From Sphingomonas sp. R647 (lineage in GTDB: Bacteria > Pseudomonadota > Alphaproteobacteria > Sphingomonadales > Sphingomonadaceae), in the NCBI RefSeq assembly GCF_020177055.1, contig NZ_JAIQXT010000001.1:744001-808000 (forward strand): a stretch of DNA of 64,000 nucleotides, in the 5' to 3' direction. This document shows positions 15,678-26,380 of this stretch, piece after piece. The translations under genes were made by a program, and so were the position numbers. The notes beneath the pieces were generated by a model. The model was not told where the DNA came from and ran no database searches. It was given only the letters and a program-made list of their open reading frames with translations. The stretch's first letter is position 1, and every line of letters starts with the position of its first letter.

Positions 15678-16796
15678 TCAGGCGCCGATGGTCGCCGCAT
15701 AGACGCGCATCCAGTTCTCGCCCATCACCTTGTCGATCTCGTCCTTGCGCCAGCCACGCGCGACCATCTCCGCGCGAACCGCAGGGAGTTTGGAGATATC
15801 CTCGAACCCCTGTGCATATTGGATCGGATCCTGAACGTACGTCATTTCTGGCGGGAAGGCGAAGGACTCGTCGGGAACGATTTTCGAGGTCGAGCCCACG
15901 GTAAAGTCGCCGCCGATGCCGATATGATCGACCCCCACCAGCGTCTTCAAATAGTCCAGCTCGTCGACATAGCGCCTCACATTGGCGCGGACCTTGGGCT
16001 GGGTGCGTTTGCCCGCATCCGCGCTGCTCCAGCTCATGAACGGGTCGATCGCGCTGACGCCGAAGAGGCCTCCGGATTTCGCAATCCCCTCGATCACCCG
16101 GTTCGACGTGTTGCGCGGGTTGGGATTGAGCGCGGCGAGGTTCGAGTGGGTGCACACTACGGGACGCTCGGCCATCGCGATGACGTCGAGGCTCGACTGC
16201 TCGCCCATATGCCCGCCGACATCGACCAGGATGCCGAGCTTCTGCATCTCGGCAACCATCACACGCCCTGCCTTGGTCAGGCCGATATGCGGGTCCAGGC
16301 AGCCTCCGGCGAACTGGTTGGTGAGGTTGTAAATCAGGCCAACGACGCGCAGCCCGGCTTCGTAAAACAGGCGCATCGTCGTCTTGGGCGGCTTGGACCA
16401 CCAGTCGCTCTCGCCCTTCATCGCGAAGAGATCGGCCTCCTGCCAGCCGATCGTGAGCGAGATCTTGCCCTCCGCCTTCAACCGGCGGATGTCGCCGGCG
16501 GTCTTGGCGATGCCAACCTCCTTGGAGTGCTGGTCGACAAACTCGTGCAGCGCCGCCATCTGCAGCAGGGTCGGGAGCATGGAGATGCTCCAGCTATCCA
16601 CCCCGCCTTTGCGCAGCAGCGAAAGATAATTGGCGGTCGGTGCAGATGGGCTGCATCCATCCACGACGATCGGCGTGGTCGCGGGCGCAGCGGCGAGCTG
16701 CGTCGCTGAGCCGGCCGTCGCAGCCCCGGTCGCCGCAGCAAACAGGCCTCCGCCAGCGAGTTTCATCATGCCGCGGCGGTTCATGTCAGTCGTCAC
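15678..16796 (-). CDS. M19-like membrane dipeptidase with altered metal motif, exported
   Basis: 372 residues. A GTG start at 16796 has GGAG eight bases upstream. M-N-R-R-G-M-M-K followed by a hydrophobic Ala/Gly stretch suggests a Tat-like signal peptide. The body matches peptidase family M19 (renal dipeptidase): G-G-H-M-G-E near the first later His, V-C-T-H-S-N, P-R-N-T-S-N and G-I-G-G-D-F are recognisable. The usual N-terminal H-x-D metal pair after D-G is missing; residues 46-50 read D-G-C-S-P. M19 enzymes cut dipeptides, including those with C-terminal D-residues, which fits the D-Glu genes downstream. Whether this enzyme still binds two zincs is uncertain. Confidence 0.85.
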   Translation of the reverse strand: MTTDMNRRGMMKLAGGGLFAAATGAATAGSATQLAAAPATTPIVVDGCSPSAPTANYLSLLRKGGVDSWSISMLPTLLQMAALHEFVDQHSKEVGIAKTAGDIRRLKAEGKISLTIGWQEADLFAMKGESDWWSKPPKTTMRLFYEAGLRVVGLIYNLTNQFAGGCLDPHIGLTKAGRVMVAEMQKLGILVDVGGHMGEQSSLDVIAMAERPVVCTHSNLAALNPNPRNTSNRVIEGIAKSGGLFGVSAIDPFMSWSSADAGKRTQPKVRANVRRYVDELDYLKTLVGVDHIGIGGDFTVGSTSKIVPDESFAFPPEMTYVQDPIQYAQGFEDISKLPAVRAEMVARGWRKDEIDKVMGENWMRVYAATIGA

Positions 16797-16819
16797 GATT
16801 CAGTCTCCACCAGCCAGAT

Positions 16820-19225
16820 CTATTTCGACGGTTGCGCGAACGGCACCGGCGGCTCCTGCGCCTTGAGGTGCCGCAGGAAAAAACCGCCAAGCCGCCGCGC
16901 GACATAGGGGTGATAGCCGACATCGTGCGCGGCATTGGGCACCAGCACCAGATCGAACTCCTTGCCCGCCTTGATCAGCGCGTCCGACAAAGCGACCGTC
17001 TGGTTGAGCGGCACATTCTGGTCGATATCGCCGGTGACCAGCATCAGCTTGCCCTGAAGCCGGTTGGCGAGGTGCAGATTGTCGACCCGCGTATAGGTGT
17101 CGCCCGCCTCGCCCGGCACGCCGAAGAACCGCTCGAGCGAGATTGACGAGATCATCGTGCGGTAATTATGCGGCCCGGCGATCGACACCGCCGCCTTGTA
17201 GAAGTCCGGGAACAGGAACACCGCCCGCGCCGAGGCATAGCCGCCGAACGAAATGCCGGTGATCCCGACCCGGTCGAGGTCCATATAGGGCCGACTGCGC
17301 GCAGCAGCGCGGATGCCTGCAACATGATCGGACAGCGCGATCGAATCCTCATCCGCCATCGGCGACATATGGAAATCACGCGACCGGCGCGGCGTACCCC
17401 GTCCGTCTTGGACGATGATGACGAAGCCGAGTTCCGCGAGCGCCTGCATATAGGCGGCGCGACCGGCCAGCGCGTCAGTAAAGCCCTGTGGCGCGAACGA
17501 CACCTGCGGGCCGGCATAAATCTGCTCGATCACCGGATAGCGCTTTGCAGGATCGAATTTGGTCGGCTTGAGCAGCACGCCATAAATGTCGTGCTTGCCG
17601 TCAGCGCTCCTGGCGACGAGCCGCTCGGGCGGCGTCCAGCCGGTCGCGCGCAACGCGCTCGCATCGGCTTCGACCAGCTTGGCAACCAAACGCCCGTCAG
17701 CGGCGCGGATCACCGTCACCGGGGGCGTCGCGATCGTCGAATGCGTATCGACGACGTAGCGCCCGCTCGGCGAGAAGCGCGCCGCAGGCGTGTCCCAATG
17801 CCCGTTCAGGCCACGCGCGGGATAGTTGGTGAAGCTGTGATCGGCATCCTCGGGCGTCAGCAATTGCGGCGCACCGCCGTCGAGCGCAACGCGGTAGAGG
17901 TGGCGATAATAGGGATTGCGCCCCGCCTCGCGCCCGCCAGCGGTGAAATAGACCAGCCCGGCCGCCTCATCGACGCGGACGATGTCGAACACCGACCAGT
18001 CGCCGGTCGTCACCGCATTCTTGAGCGCGCCGGTCTTGGCGTCGTAGCGGTAGAGGTGCCCCCACCCGCTACGCTGCGACCACCACAGGATCTCGCCCCG
18101 CTTCGCCAGCAGGCGGACGTTGGGGACGTGATAGTCGAACGGGTTGAGGTTGAGGAACTGCGCGTCACGCTCCTCCACCACCGTCCGGCTCTTGCCGGTG
18201 TCGAGGTCGATCGCGACCAGCCCGAGCGCGCGGGAATCGCGGGTCGACGTGGCGAGGTAGAGCGCATTGTCGGCCATATCCCAGCCCGGCTCGCCGACCA
18301 GCGCCCAATGAGGGGCATAGTCGTTGAACCCCAATGCCCCGCCATCGACCGGAACGGTGCCGCCGTCCATGAGGTCGATCAGTACCAGCGCGAAGCGCTT
18401 CTCTGGCGCGTCGGCGGGCGTCGGCATCGGCATCTGGTGCGCGATCGGGCGCGGCGCGTCCGGCGGGAGAAATTCGGTAACATAAGGCGCGGTCTTGACC
18501 CCGCGATTGTCGGTGCGGATCGCGAGGACATACCGCCCGTCGGGCGACCAGGTCGCGCCGGGATAGACCGGCACGGCCTCGCCCCGCCGTTCCTCGACAT
18601 AGGTCGTCTTGAACGCGGTGTAGCGATAGGGGAACTCGGCGCTGCCATCGCGGGTCAGCGCACGTTCCGCGCCGGTCGCGGTCTCGCGCAGCCACAGATT
18701 GTGGTCGCGCTCGAACAGGACTTGCCGTCCGTCCGGCGATGAGACCGACGCCGGGTCGGGCGCGGCGGCGGCTTCGGTGCGGCAATTGGTCGCTGCGCGG
18801 TTGCACGCGAAGGTCTGCTTACCGACCGTGAACGATACCGTCTTGAGGTCGGACGAATAGCGGATCGACCCGAACGGCAGTTGCCCCGGCACGACCGTGC
18901 GCCCCAATTCGCGCGACAGCATCGCGGCCACGCGCGCGTGATCGAACGCCGGCTCGGCCTTGCCGGTCGCGGCGTTGACGGTGACGAAGCGGACGCCGCC
19001 CTCAATCTCATGCCGATACCAGAAATAGTCGCTGGCCCCGTTCCAGTTGGGCACCGGCGCGGCATTGCGCACCAGCTTGCGGACATTGGCGGGATAGAAG
19101 GTGGATGCGCGCTCGACATCCGCCACGGTTACCGGGGCGTCGCTCTGCGCTGCCGCTGGCGGGGCCAAGGCGAGGCCGCCCGCGATCGACATCGCCACCA
19201 GAATACGCCCGACAACGAACAGCAT
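16820..19225 (-). CDS. Prolyl oligopeptidase family S9 (DPP IV-like), exported
   Basis: 801 residues. The signal peptide (about 1-27, ending A-A-A-Q) gives a periplasmic location. An N-terminal beta-propeller (roughly 60-500) precedes the alpha/beta-hydrolase domain. The nucleophile is S659 in G-I-S-F-G-G-Y; the acid lies in G-D-I-D-Q-N-V and the base in N-A-A-H-D. Such enzymes release dipeptides, often X-Pro, from peptides. The ATG at 19225 is chosen for the signal peptide. It follows the TonB receptor by 73 bp and precedes the M19-like gene by 23 bp, consistent with one peptide-processing operon. Confidence 0.92.
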   Translation of the reverse strand: MLFVVGRILVAMSIAGGLALAPPAAAQSDAPVTVADVERASTFYPANVRKLVRNAAPVPNWNGASDYFWYRHEIEGGVRFVTVNAATGKAEPAFDHARVAAMLSRELGRTVVPGQLPFGSIRYSSDLKTVSFTVGKQTFACNRAATNCRTEAAAAPDPASVSSPDGRQVLFERDHNLWLRETATGAERALTRDGSAEFPYRYTAFKTTYVEERRGEAVPVYPGATWSPDGRYVLAIRTDNRGVKTAPYVTEFLPPDAPRPIAHQMPMPTPADAPEKRFALVLIDLMDGGTVPVDGGALGFNDYAPHWALVGEPGWDMADNALYLATSTRDSRALGLVAIDLDTGKSRTVVEERDAQFLNLNPFDYHVPNVRLLAKRGEILWWSQRSGWGHLYRYDAKTGALKNAVTTGDWSVFDIVRVDEAAGLVYFTAGGREAGRNPYYRHLYRVALDGGAPQLLTPEDADHSFTNYPARGLNGHWDTPAARFSPSGRYVVDTHSTIATPPVTVIRAADGRLVAKLVEADASALRATGWTPPERLVARSADGKHDIYGVLLKPTKFDPAKRYPVIEQIYAGPQVSFAPQGFTDALAGRAAYMQALAELGFVIIVQDGRGTPRRSRDFHMSPMADEDSIALSDHVAGIRAAARSRPYMDLDRVGITGISFGGYASARAVFLFPDFYKAAVSIAGPHNYRTMISSISLERFFGVPGEAGDTYTRVDNLHLANRLQGKLMLVTGDIDQNVPLNQTVALSDALIKAGKEFDLVLVPNAAHDVGYHPYVARRLGGFFLRHLKAQEPPVPFAQPSK

Positions 19226-19298
19226 CGATACAGTCCCCAGCCTGTCACAAGGAACGGCGACCCGCGTCATGCGCGAGCCGCCGCCGATAGGAGCTTCC

Positions 19299-21698
19299 TT
19301 AGTAGCGCACGGTGAAGGTTAGGCCAGCCGTGCGCGGGCGATTGATGAAGGCGGACGACAACGGGCCATCCAGCACCCCGTTGACCAGCCGCGCCGAGCT
19401 GGTCGGGATCGTCGTCGCCTGCAGCTCCAGATCGTTGAGCACATTGGTGACATAGGCGGTCATCGACCACCATTTCCGCTCAAGCCCGACGCGCAGGTTG
19501 AGCATTTCCATGCTCCCCAGCTTGCCCGTAGCGAAGTTCTGCGGGAAGGTTTCACGCTCGCCGATATATTGGAACGCGACCTGCCCGGTGAGTTCCAGAT
19601 CGTCGCTGCCCAGCGGATAGTTGAAGTCCGCGCCGGTCGAGAACGAGACCTTGGGCACGTTCGGCGGACGGTTGCCCTTGGCGAGATCCTGATAGTCCGC
19701 AGGCGCACCGGCGACCGCGAACACCGACATGCCCTCGCTATAGCCGGCCTCGGTCAGGTTCCCGCTGAAGAACAGCGAGAGGTTGCTGCTCGCCTTGTAG
19801 CTGCCCTCGACCTCGATCCCGTAGATCCGCAGCTGCGGCCCGTTCGCGGTGAGCGCGCCGGGGTTGCTGATCCCGATCTGTGGATTGTCGAAGTCGGAGT
19901 AGAACGCCGCGACATTGAGCGTCAGCGCACCGTTCATCAGGCGCGACTTCACGCCGATTTCGCCGGTGACGACATCGTCCCGGTCATAGGTCAGCGCGTC
20001 ATTGAACGCCTGCGACCCGACCGGGCCGAAGCCGAGCGCGGAGAAGGGGCTGTTCAATCCGCCATTGCGGACGCCGCGAGCGAGCGTGCCATAGACCATG
20101 ACGTCGTCATTGACGTCATATTCGATCGCAACGCGCGGCAGGAAGGTGTTGAGCTTGAAGTCGAAGCTGGTGCCGGGTCCGCCCGGCGCGTTCAGCGCAT
20201 CGACGTCGTTTGGCACCGGGAAGTAGATCGGGGCGAAGATGTCCGCCGGATTGGTGAAGATCGGCGAGAAGATACCGATGACGAAGGATTCGACGAGGGT
20301 CGAGGTGACCTTCTCGTTGACGTAACGCGCCCCGGCAAACAGCCGCAGCCGGTCGGTCGCCGCATAGCTCAGCTCGACAAAGCCCGAGAACTGGCGCGTG
20401 TCGGTCTGGGTCGTGCTGCGTTCGATCTCGGTCGATCCGGTGTCGGTGATGTTGGCATAGCCATCACCCGAAACCAGCGCGGTCGAGGTCGATTTGGTGT
20501 CCTGGAAATACGCGCCCGCGACGATGTTGAGCGGCGAGTCGAAGTCGGTGACGAAGCGGAATTCCTGCGAAACCGCGCGCTCCTTGCTCTGAATCTGGGC
20601 GATCGCCGTCAGGTCGGACGACAGCAGGTTGCTCGCCGTGTCGAACGGCGGAAAGGCGTTGAAGAAACCCTGGAACCCATAGGTATAGGCCGAGCTGAAC
20701 GTCTCCGCCTGACGCCGGCGCTGGTACAGGCCGGTGATCGATTCAACCGTGATCGGGCCGGAATTATACGAGAGCTTGCCGCTATAGAGCTCGAAATCGT
20801 CCTGATTAAGCCCGTCGATCAGGCTGAGCGACGGCGCGATCAGATCTTCGCTGCCGACGCTGTCGCCGATCGTGGTCGGCTCGATGAAGCTCAATTCGCC
20901 GATATCGTCACGACCAACATGCGCGGCGAGGCGGATGGTCAGATTGTCCGTCGGCTTCGCCAGAATGATCGCACGACCGCCATAGGATTCGAAGTCGTTC
21001 ATGTCCTTCTGGTTGAGGCCCAGATTGTCGATGTAGCCGTCGTCCTTGCGGTAGAAACCGACGAACCGAACGCCGAGCCTGTCGGGGACGAGGATCAGGC
21101 TGGTCGCATTCTCCACGCGATAGTTGAAGCCACCATGATCGGTGACGCTCGCGCCGCCGCTCCACGTGCCGGTGAAGGTCTTGCCATCAAGATCGGGATC
21201 GGCCGCGAAATAGCGGATCACGCCGCCCATCGCGCCTTCACCGAAATAGGTCGGCTGCGGCCCGCGCAGGATTTCAACGCGATCGAAATCGAAGAAGTTG
21301 AAGTCGCGCTGCGATGCCGAGGAGGATGCGACCGAGATATCATCGACCAGGATCGAAACCAGCGGCTGCAGCGCATTGCCCGACACTTGGGTGCTGTTGG
21401 TCACGCCGCGGATGTTGATCTCATTGGTGTTCGGACCGCGGTCGAGCATCTCGACACCCGCAACGCGGTTCGCCAGATCCTCGAAATCAACGATGCCGGA
21501 TTTCTGCAGATCATCGCCGCCCAGCGCCGTGACGCTGCCGCCGATGTCCTGAACCGACTCCTGGCGGAAGCGCGCCGTGACGACGACTTCCTCAACATCA
21601 CTCGCCGCAACCGGAGCGTCCTGTGCGGCAGCCGCCGAACTGAAGCCGAGCGTCGATACGCCCGCGACCAAGGTCGCAATTACCCCCCTTAGTGCCAC
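19299..21698 (-). CDS. TonB-dependent receptor of the peptide cluster
   Basis: 799 residues. The GTG at 21698 has AGGAGG five bases upstream and opens a signal peptide (ending S-S-A-A-A-A-A-Q). The TonB-box-like E-E-V-V-V-T-A-R is followed by the plug (D-R-V-E-I-L-R-G-P-Q-P-T-Y-F-G-E-G-A-x-G-G) and a barrel ending in V-R-Y. It lies upstream of S9 and M19-like peptidases, so peptide import is a fair guess. About 172 bp upstream is a copy of the AATACA-N4-TGTATT palindrome shared with the TetR-linked genes, suggesting common control with the POT/sarcosine genes. Confidence 0.93.
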   Translation of the reverse strand: MALRGVIATLVAGVSTLGFSSAAAAQDAPVAASDVEEVVVTARFRQESVQDIGGSVTALGGDDLQKSGIVDFEDLANRVAGVEMLDRGPNTNEINIRGVTNSTQVSGNALQPLVSILVDDISVASSSASQRDFNFFDFDRVEILRGPQPTYFGEGAMGGVIRYFAADPDLDGKTFTGTWSGGASVTDHGGFNYRVENATSLILVPDRLGVRFVGFYRKDDGYIDNLGLNQKDMNDFESYGGRAIILAKPTDNLTIRLAAHVGRDDIGELSFIEPTTIGDSVGSEDLIAPSLSLIDGLNQDDFELYSGKLSYNSGPITVESITGLYQRRRQAETFSSAYTYGFQGFFNAFPPFDTASNLLSSDLTAIAQIQSKERAVSQEFRFVTDFDSPLNIVAGAYFQDTKSTSTALVSGDGYANITDTGSTEIERSTTQTDTRQFSGFVELSYAATDRLRLFAGARYVNEKVTSTLVESFVIGIFSPIFTNPADIFAPIYFPVPNDVDALNAPGGPGTSFDFKLNTFLPRVAIEYDVNDDVMVYGTLARGVRNGGLNSPFSALGFGPVGSQAFNDALTYDRDDVVTGEIGVKSRLMNGALTLNVAAFYSDFDNPQIGISNPGALTANGPQLRIYGIEVEGSYKASSNLSLFFSGNLTEAGYSEGMSVFAVAGAPADYQDLAKGNRPPNVPKVSFSTGADFNYPLGSDDLELTGQVAFQYIGERETFPQNFATGKLGSMEMLNLRVGLERKWWSMTAYVTNVLNDLELQATTIPTSSARLVNGVLDGPLSSAFINRPRTAGLTFTVRY

Positions 21699-21869
21699 AC
21701 TATCCTCCTCTTTATTTGAGCCGGAACACGCCGCTGCGACGCAACGGAAACCATGACGCTTGAGCTGCATCGTCCCGCCCGCGCGAACGGCGTCCGCGCG
21801 GCTGAAACGCTATGGCCTGACGGTCCCCGCCGCCTCTTAAGCCCTCTCAACCCCCACGTGAGTCGTTGT

Positions 21870-21889
21870 ACAATACATCAATGTATTGT
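21870..21889. promoter_or_regulatory. TetR-type operator copy 1 (TonB receptor)
   Basis: A perfect 20-bp palindrome with 9-bp arms (ACAATACAT-CA-ATGTATTGT) lies between the POT stop and the TonB receptor start. The core AATACA-N4-TGTATT is identical to three other sites at 24295, 25077 and 26322. Confidence 0.8.
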
Positions 21890-21910
21890 CAATAAACCGT
21901 CATCGAAATT

Positions 21911-23290
21911 TCACGGAGTTTCGGCGGAGTTTCTTGCGACCAGCAGCCGCGAAACCGGCCGCGCGACGACCAGCATGACGAGGCATGCACCGCCCGCGAA
22001 TGCGGCGTTCAGCGCAAAGAACCTGGCATGCGGCATCGTCTCCCATAGGGTGGCGACGTGACCGACGAGCAAATTGCCGAGGAACACCGACAGGAATACT
22101 GTCCCCATCATCGTCGAGTTGATCTGCGCCGGAGCTGCACGCGAGAACAATGCCAACAGGGTTGGCCAATAGAAGGTGAAGCCGAGCGCGTTGAGTCCGT
22201 AGAGCAGCACCGGCCAAATCGCCCCGACACTCTCGCCCCGGTCGGCCCAGCCGGCGGGCACGATCATCATCAGATTCGCACCCGCGATGATGAAATAGCC
22301 GATGGTGAGTTTCGACATCTCACCTGCCTCACGCCCGCGCCGCGCCTGCCAACGCCAAAGCGCGATCAACACCGGCACCGCGACGATGCAGAACAGCCCG
22401 TCGAGTGAATTGAACGATGCGGTCGGCACGGTCCATCCGAACAGGCTCCGCTCCACCGATGCGTCGATGAACAACAGGCCTGCATTCATCTCCTGGAAAT
22501 AGGCCGCACAAGCCGGAATGCTGATCACACCGAGAAAGATCAGCGCGGCAACACGCCGCCAATCGTCTTGGTTAAGCGGCTGACGCGCCGCCCCATCCCG
22601 CGGCCGCCGCCGATCAGCGGGAAGATGCTTCCAGCCGCTGAGATAGGTCGCCAGCGCGATCAGCATCAGCACGCCCGCCGCACCGAACCCGACATGCCAG
22701 CCATAGAGCTGCGCCAATACGCCGCACAGCAGCGGACCGAGCAACGCGCCGACATTGATTGCGGCCGAGAAAATCGCGAATGCGCGGGTCCGCTGCCCGG
22801 CTTCATCGGCGCCATAGAGAAAGCCGACCTGGACCGAGATATTGCCCTTGAGGCAGCCGGTCCCCGCGATCAGGAACGCGATGGCGAACAGGAAGCTGCC
22901 CTCGAACGCCATCAGGAAATGGCCGACCGCCATCAGCACAGCGCCGAGCAGGACCGTGCGGCGCTGCCCCAGCCAGCGATCCGCCAGTAACCCGCCGAAG
23001 ATCGGGGTGAAATAGACCAGGCCCGTATAGAGGCTGAACACCTGACTGGCGAACGCCTGATTGGACAGCGGCCCGGTCAGCCCCTCCAGTCCAGCGCGCA
23101 GCCCGGCAAAGCCTGCGACACCCTCCGCGACTCCCGGCGTCAGGATATGCTGAAGCATGTAGAGCAGCAGCAGCGCCGACATGCCGTAAAAGGAAAACCG
23201 CTCCCACGCCTCGGCAAACGCCAGATAGGCGAGGCCCTTGGGATGCCCCCAGAGCGTGTCACGCGACCGAACAGGCGCTGCCCCCGCCAC
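21911..23290 (-). CDS. POT-family proton-coupled peptide transporter
   Basis: 459 residues and about 12-14 membrane segments. The POT signature is clear: F-A-E-A-W-E-R-F-S-F-Y-G near the N terminus (E-x-x-E-R-F-x-Y-Y), then F-G-G-L-L-A-D-R-W-L-G and a G-N-I-S-V-Q loop. POT carriers import di- and tripeptides with protons. The GTG at 23290 follows the prolyl aminopeptidase stop by 3 bp, so the two are co-transcribed from the promoter with operator copy 2. The pairing of a peptide importer with an N-terminal-proline peptidase suggests use of proline peptides. Confidence 0.9.
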   Translation of the reverse strand: MAGAAPVRSRDTLWGHPKGLAYLAFAEAWERFSFYGMSALLLLYMLQHILTPGVAEGVAGFAGLRAGLEGLTGPLSNQAFASQVFSLYTGLVYFTPIFGGLLADRWLGQRRTVLLGAVLMAVGHFLMAFEGSFLFAIAFLIAGTGCLKGNISVQVGFLYGADEAGQRTRAFAIFSAAINVGALLGPLLCGVLAQLYGWHVGFGAAGVLMLIALATYLSGWKHLPADRRRPRDGAARQPLNQDDWRRVAALIFLGVISIPACAAYFQEMNAGLLFIDASVERSLFGWTVPTASFNSLDGLFCIVAVPVLIALWRWQARRGREAGEMSKLTIGYFIIAGANLMMIVPAGWADRGESVGAIWPVLLYGLNALGFTFYWPTLLALFSRAAPAQINSTMMGTVFLSVFLGNLLVGHVATLWETMPHARFFALNAAFAGGACLVMLVVARPVSRLLVARNSAETP

Positions 23291-23293
23291 GCG

Positions 23294-24322
<1,029 letters not shown>

Positions 24323-24360
24323 TTAGATGGTCGGTGTCAAGGCGGCGTGATCCGCTCCGC

Positions 24361-24993
24361 TCAATCGCGGCCGGTAAACACCTTCACATAGCGATGAATG
24401 AGGTCCTGCCGCTGTTCGAGCGATTCCTTGAGGCCGGTCGCGTAATAGCCGACCTGGTGGAAATAGACGATGCGGGCGCGGATCATCGCGTCGTCTTCGC
24501 TGTACCCGCCCTCGGCAAACACGGCCTGGATGGCATCGATCCGGACCGCATCGACCTCCTGCACGACCGCCTCAACCTCTGCCGACAGATTGGCCCAGGC
24601 GCGTACTGCGCGGTCATAGGCCGGGCTGAACCCCTGTTCGGAAATATAGAGATGCGCCAGCCGCGACAGTCGTTCCTCGACCGTGCCGGATGCGGCAAGC
24701 ACGTCCAGCATCGGCTGGGTATTGCTCGCTCGCCAGTCCTTGAGCAGCGCGTCGAGCAGCTCGGTATGATCCTTGAACCGCCAGTAAAACCCGCCGCGCG
24801 TCACACCTACCGTCTTGGCGAGCCGGTCGATCTTTACGCCGACAATGCCGTCCTCAATCAAGGTGCGGCGCGCGATATCGATCCATTCCTGAGTCGAGGG
24901 CGTATGGTCCGGCGGCGGAGTACGGCGCCATGTTCGGCCCGTCTTGCCAGCACCCTTCCCCGTCTTGGTCGCTGTCGCTTTATTCTCAGCCAT
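24361..24993 (-). CDS. TetR-family regulator
   Basis: 210 residues. A Lys/Thr/Arg-rich leader of about 35 residues precedes the TetR DNA-binding domain (about 37-83; W-I-D-I-A-R-R-T-L-I-E-D-G, then T-V-G-V-T-R-G-G-F-Y-W-R-F-K-D). The C-terminal ligand domain shows no specific motif. It is divergent from the MFS gene at 25151, with palindrome copy 3 between them. Three further copies stand at flanking promoters, so it is the likely regulator of pip-POT, the MFS gene, soxBDAG and perhaps the TonB receptor. The ligand may be a peptide, proline or sarcosine-like compound. Confidence 0.92.
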   Translation of the reverse strand: MAENKATATKTGKGAGKTGRTWRRTPPPDHTPSTQEWIDIARRTLIEDGIVGVKIDRLAKTVGVTRGGFYWRFKDHTELLDALLKDWRASNTQPMLDVLAASGTVEERLSRLAHLYISEQGFSPAYDRAVRAWANLSAEVEAVVQEVDAVRIDAIQAVFAEGGYSEDDAMIRARIVYFHQVGYYATGLKESLEQRQDLIHRYVKVFTGRD

Positions 24994-25076
24994 AGTGCCT
25001 CATTGCCGGATAACCACGCGCGGGGTCAATCGCCGCTACTGGTGCGCGATGCCGCTGTCGGGAGAGGCTGGACATG

Positions 25077-25096
25077 TCAATACATAGATGTATTTC
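25077..25096. promoter_or_regulatory. TetR-type operator copy 3 (tetR/MFS divergent)
   Basis: AATACAT-AG-ATGTATT palindrome core at 25079-25094, 55 bp upstream of the MFS GTG start and 84 bp upstream of the tetR start. It can serve both divergent genes, giving autoregulation. Confidence 0.8.
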
Positions 25097-25150
25097 TTGA
25101 CGGAAATCGACACGGGCAGCCTGCCGCGCCGTGAGATCGGGGAGAACAGG

Positions 25151-26299
25151 GTGGCACGCAGAACCGACAGCCTCGCATTGATCGCCGCCGTCGTGATCGG
25201 CAACGGCATCGCACATATCGGCACTTCGACCATGCCGCTTCAGGTCGGCGCGCTGATGGACCTCGGTCTTAACGGCCGTGAGGCCGGGTTGTTCGGCTTT
25301 TTCCAGATCGGCGCGCTGGCGCTGTCGATGATCGCGCTCGCCCCGTTCATCCACCGCGCACGCTCGGTCACCGTTGCGATGATCGGGGCGACGCTGGCGC
25401 TGGGCGCGCACGTGCTGATGTATTTCATGCCGGGGTCGTTCGCACTGCTGCTGGTCTTCGCGGCGCTGGCCGGCACCGGATATGGGCTGGTCTTCGCCGC
25501 CACGATCACCGGTGGATCCACCGCAGCGAACCCCGACCGGGTCTATGCGATCGGCAATGGCGGCGCGGTCGCCTATGTCGTCGCGCTGATGTTCGTGATG
25601 CCGCTGGCGAGCATCCATCTCGGGCGGATGGGCGCCTTCCTCGCGGTCGCGCTCGCGATCCTGATCACCATGCCGATGATGCTCGCGTTTCGCGCGCGGA
25701 CGGAGTTGCCGGCGATCCATGCGGGCGGGCTGCTGCGCCAGCCCGCGATCCTGGCGCTGATGCTGATGTGGGCGGGCTATTCGCTCGGCACCGGGGCGCT
25801 GTGGAGCTTTGCCGAGCGGATCGCCAAGGGGCTGGAGATCGCGCCCACCACCACGGCGACGATCCTGTCGCTGAGCGCGCTGTGCGGCATTGCCGGGACG
25901 GTCGTCGCCGCATGGCTCGGCGGACGCGCGCCGCGGGTCGCGTCGATGGTCTTCGGGCTGATTGGCACAGGTGTCTCGTGCCTGTTGATGGGGTTCGCGA
26001 CCGGGGCGGTCATGTTCGCGATCGGCGTGCTGACCTATTGGATCTTCTACATGTACCAATATTCGGTGTTCCTGGGGGTCGCCGCGGCAATCGACCCGTC
26101 GGGTCGCGCCGGGACGATGGGCGGCGGCTGGGAGCGCTTCGCCTTTGCCATCGGCGCACCGATCGGCGGCCTGGTTGCCGATTTTGGGTCGTATTCGATG
26201 CTAGGGATTCTCGGCTTTCTGTCCTGTGTCCTCACAATCCCGCTGTGCATGCCACTGGTCGCCCGCCGGCTCGCCACTACGCAGCCCGCTCCAGCCTGA
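25151..26299 (+). CDS. MFS transporter in the TetR regulon
   Basis: 382 residues with about 12 hydrophobic segments. GTG at 25151 is chosen: GGGGAG lies about seven bases upstream, whereas the in-frame ATG at 25088 is within the operator palindrome. The sequence begins V-A-R-R-T-D-S-L-A-L-I-A-A-V-V-I-G-N-G. No substrate-defining motif was recognised. It is divergent from tetR and just upstream of soxBDAG, which has its own operator copy. It may import a methylated amine, betaine-like compound or peptide that feeds the sarcosine oxidase, or export a toxic intermediate. Confidence 0.85.
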   Translation: MARRTDSLALIAAVVIGNGIAHIGTSTMPLQVGALMDLGLNGREAGLFGFFQIGALALSMIALAPFIHRARSVTVAMIGATLALGAHVLMYFMPGSFALLLVFAALAGTGYGLVFAATITGGSTAANPDRVYAIGNGGAVAYVVALMFVMPLASIHLGRMGAFLAVALAILITMPMMLAFRARTELPAIHAGGLLRQPAILALMLMWAGYSLGTGALWSFAERIAKGLEIAPTTTATILSLSALCGIAGTVVAAWLGGRAPRVASMVFGLIGTGVSCLLMGFATGAVMFAIGVLTYWIFYMYQYSVFLGVAAAIDPSGRAGTMGGGWERFAFAIGAPIGGLVADFGSYSMLGILGFLSCVLTIPLCMPLVARRLATTQPAPA

Positions 26300-26321
26300 A
26301 AATCGCCATTCGGCCATTGCA

Positions 26322-26341
26322 CAAATACACTTGTGTATTTA
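26322..26341. promoter_or_regulatory. TetR-type operator copy 4 (soxBDAG)
   Basis: AATACAC-TT-GTGTATT palindrome core at 26324-26339 (8-bp arms counting one flanking base pair), about 40 bp upstream of the soxB GTG start. Confidence 0.82.
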
Positions 26342-26380
26342 TGCATCGTGTTTCGCAGGAAGCAGGGGGGAGCGGCGCAA

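Noticed and set aside
19569..21692. A 707-residue open frame on the plus strand
   Set aside because: Antisense to the second TonB receptor, which has a signal peptide and plug motifs; the plus frame has neither start signal nor domain.
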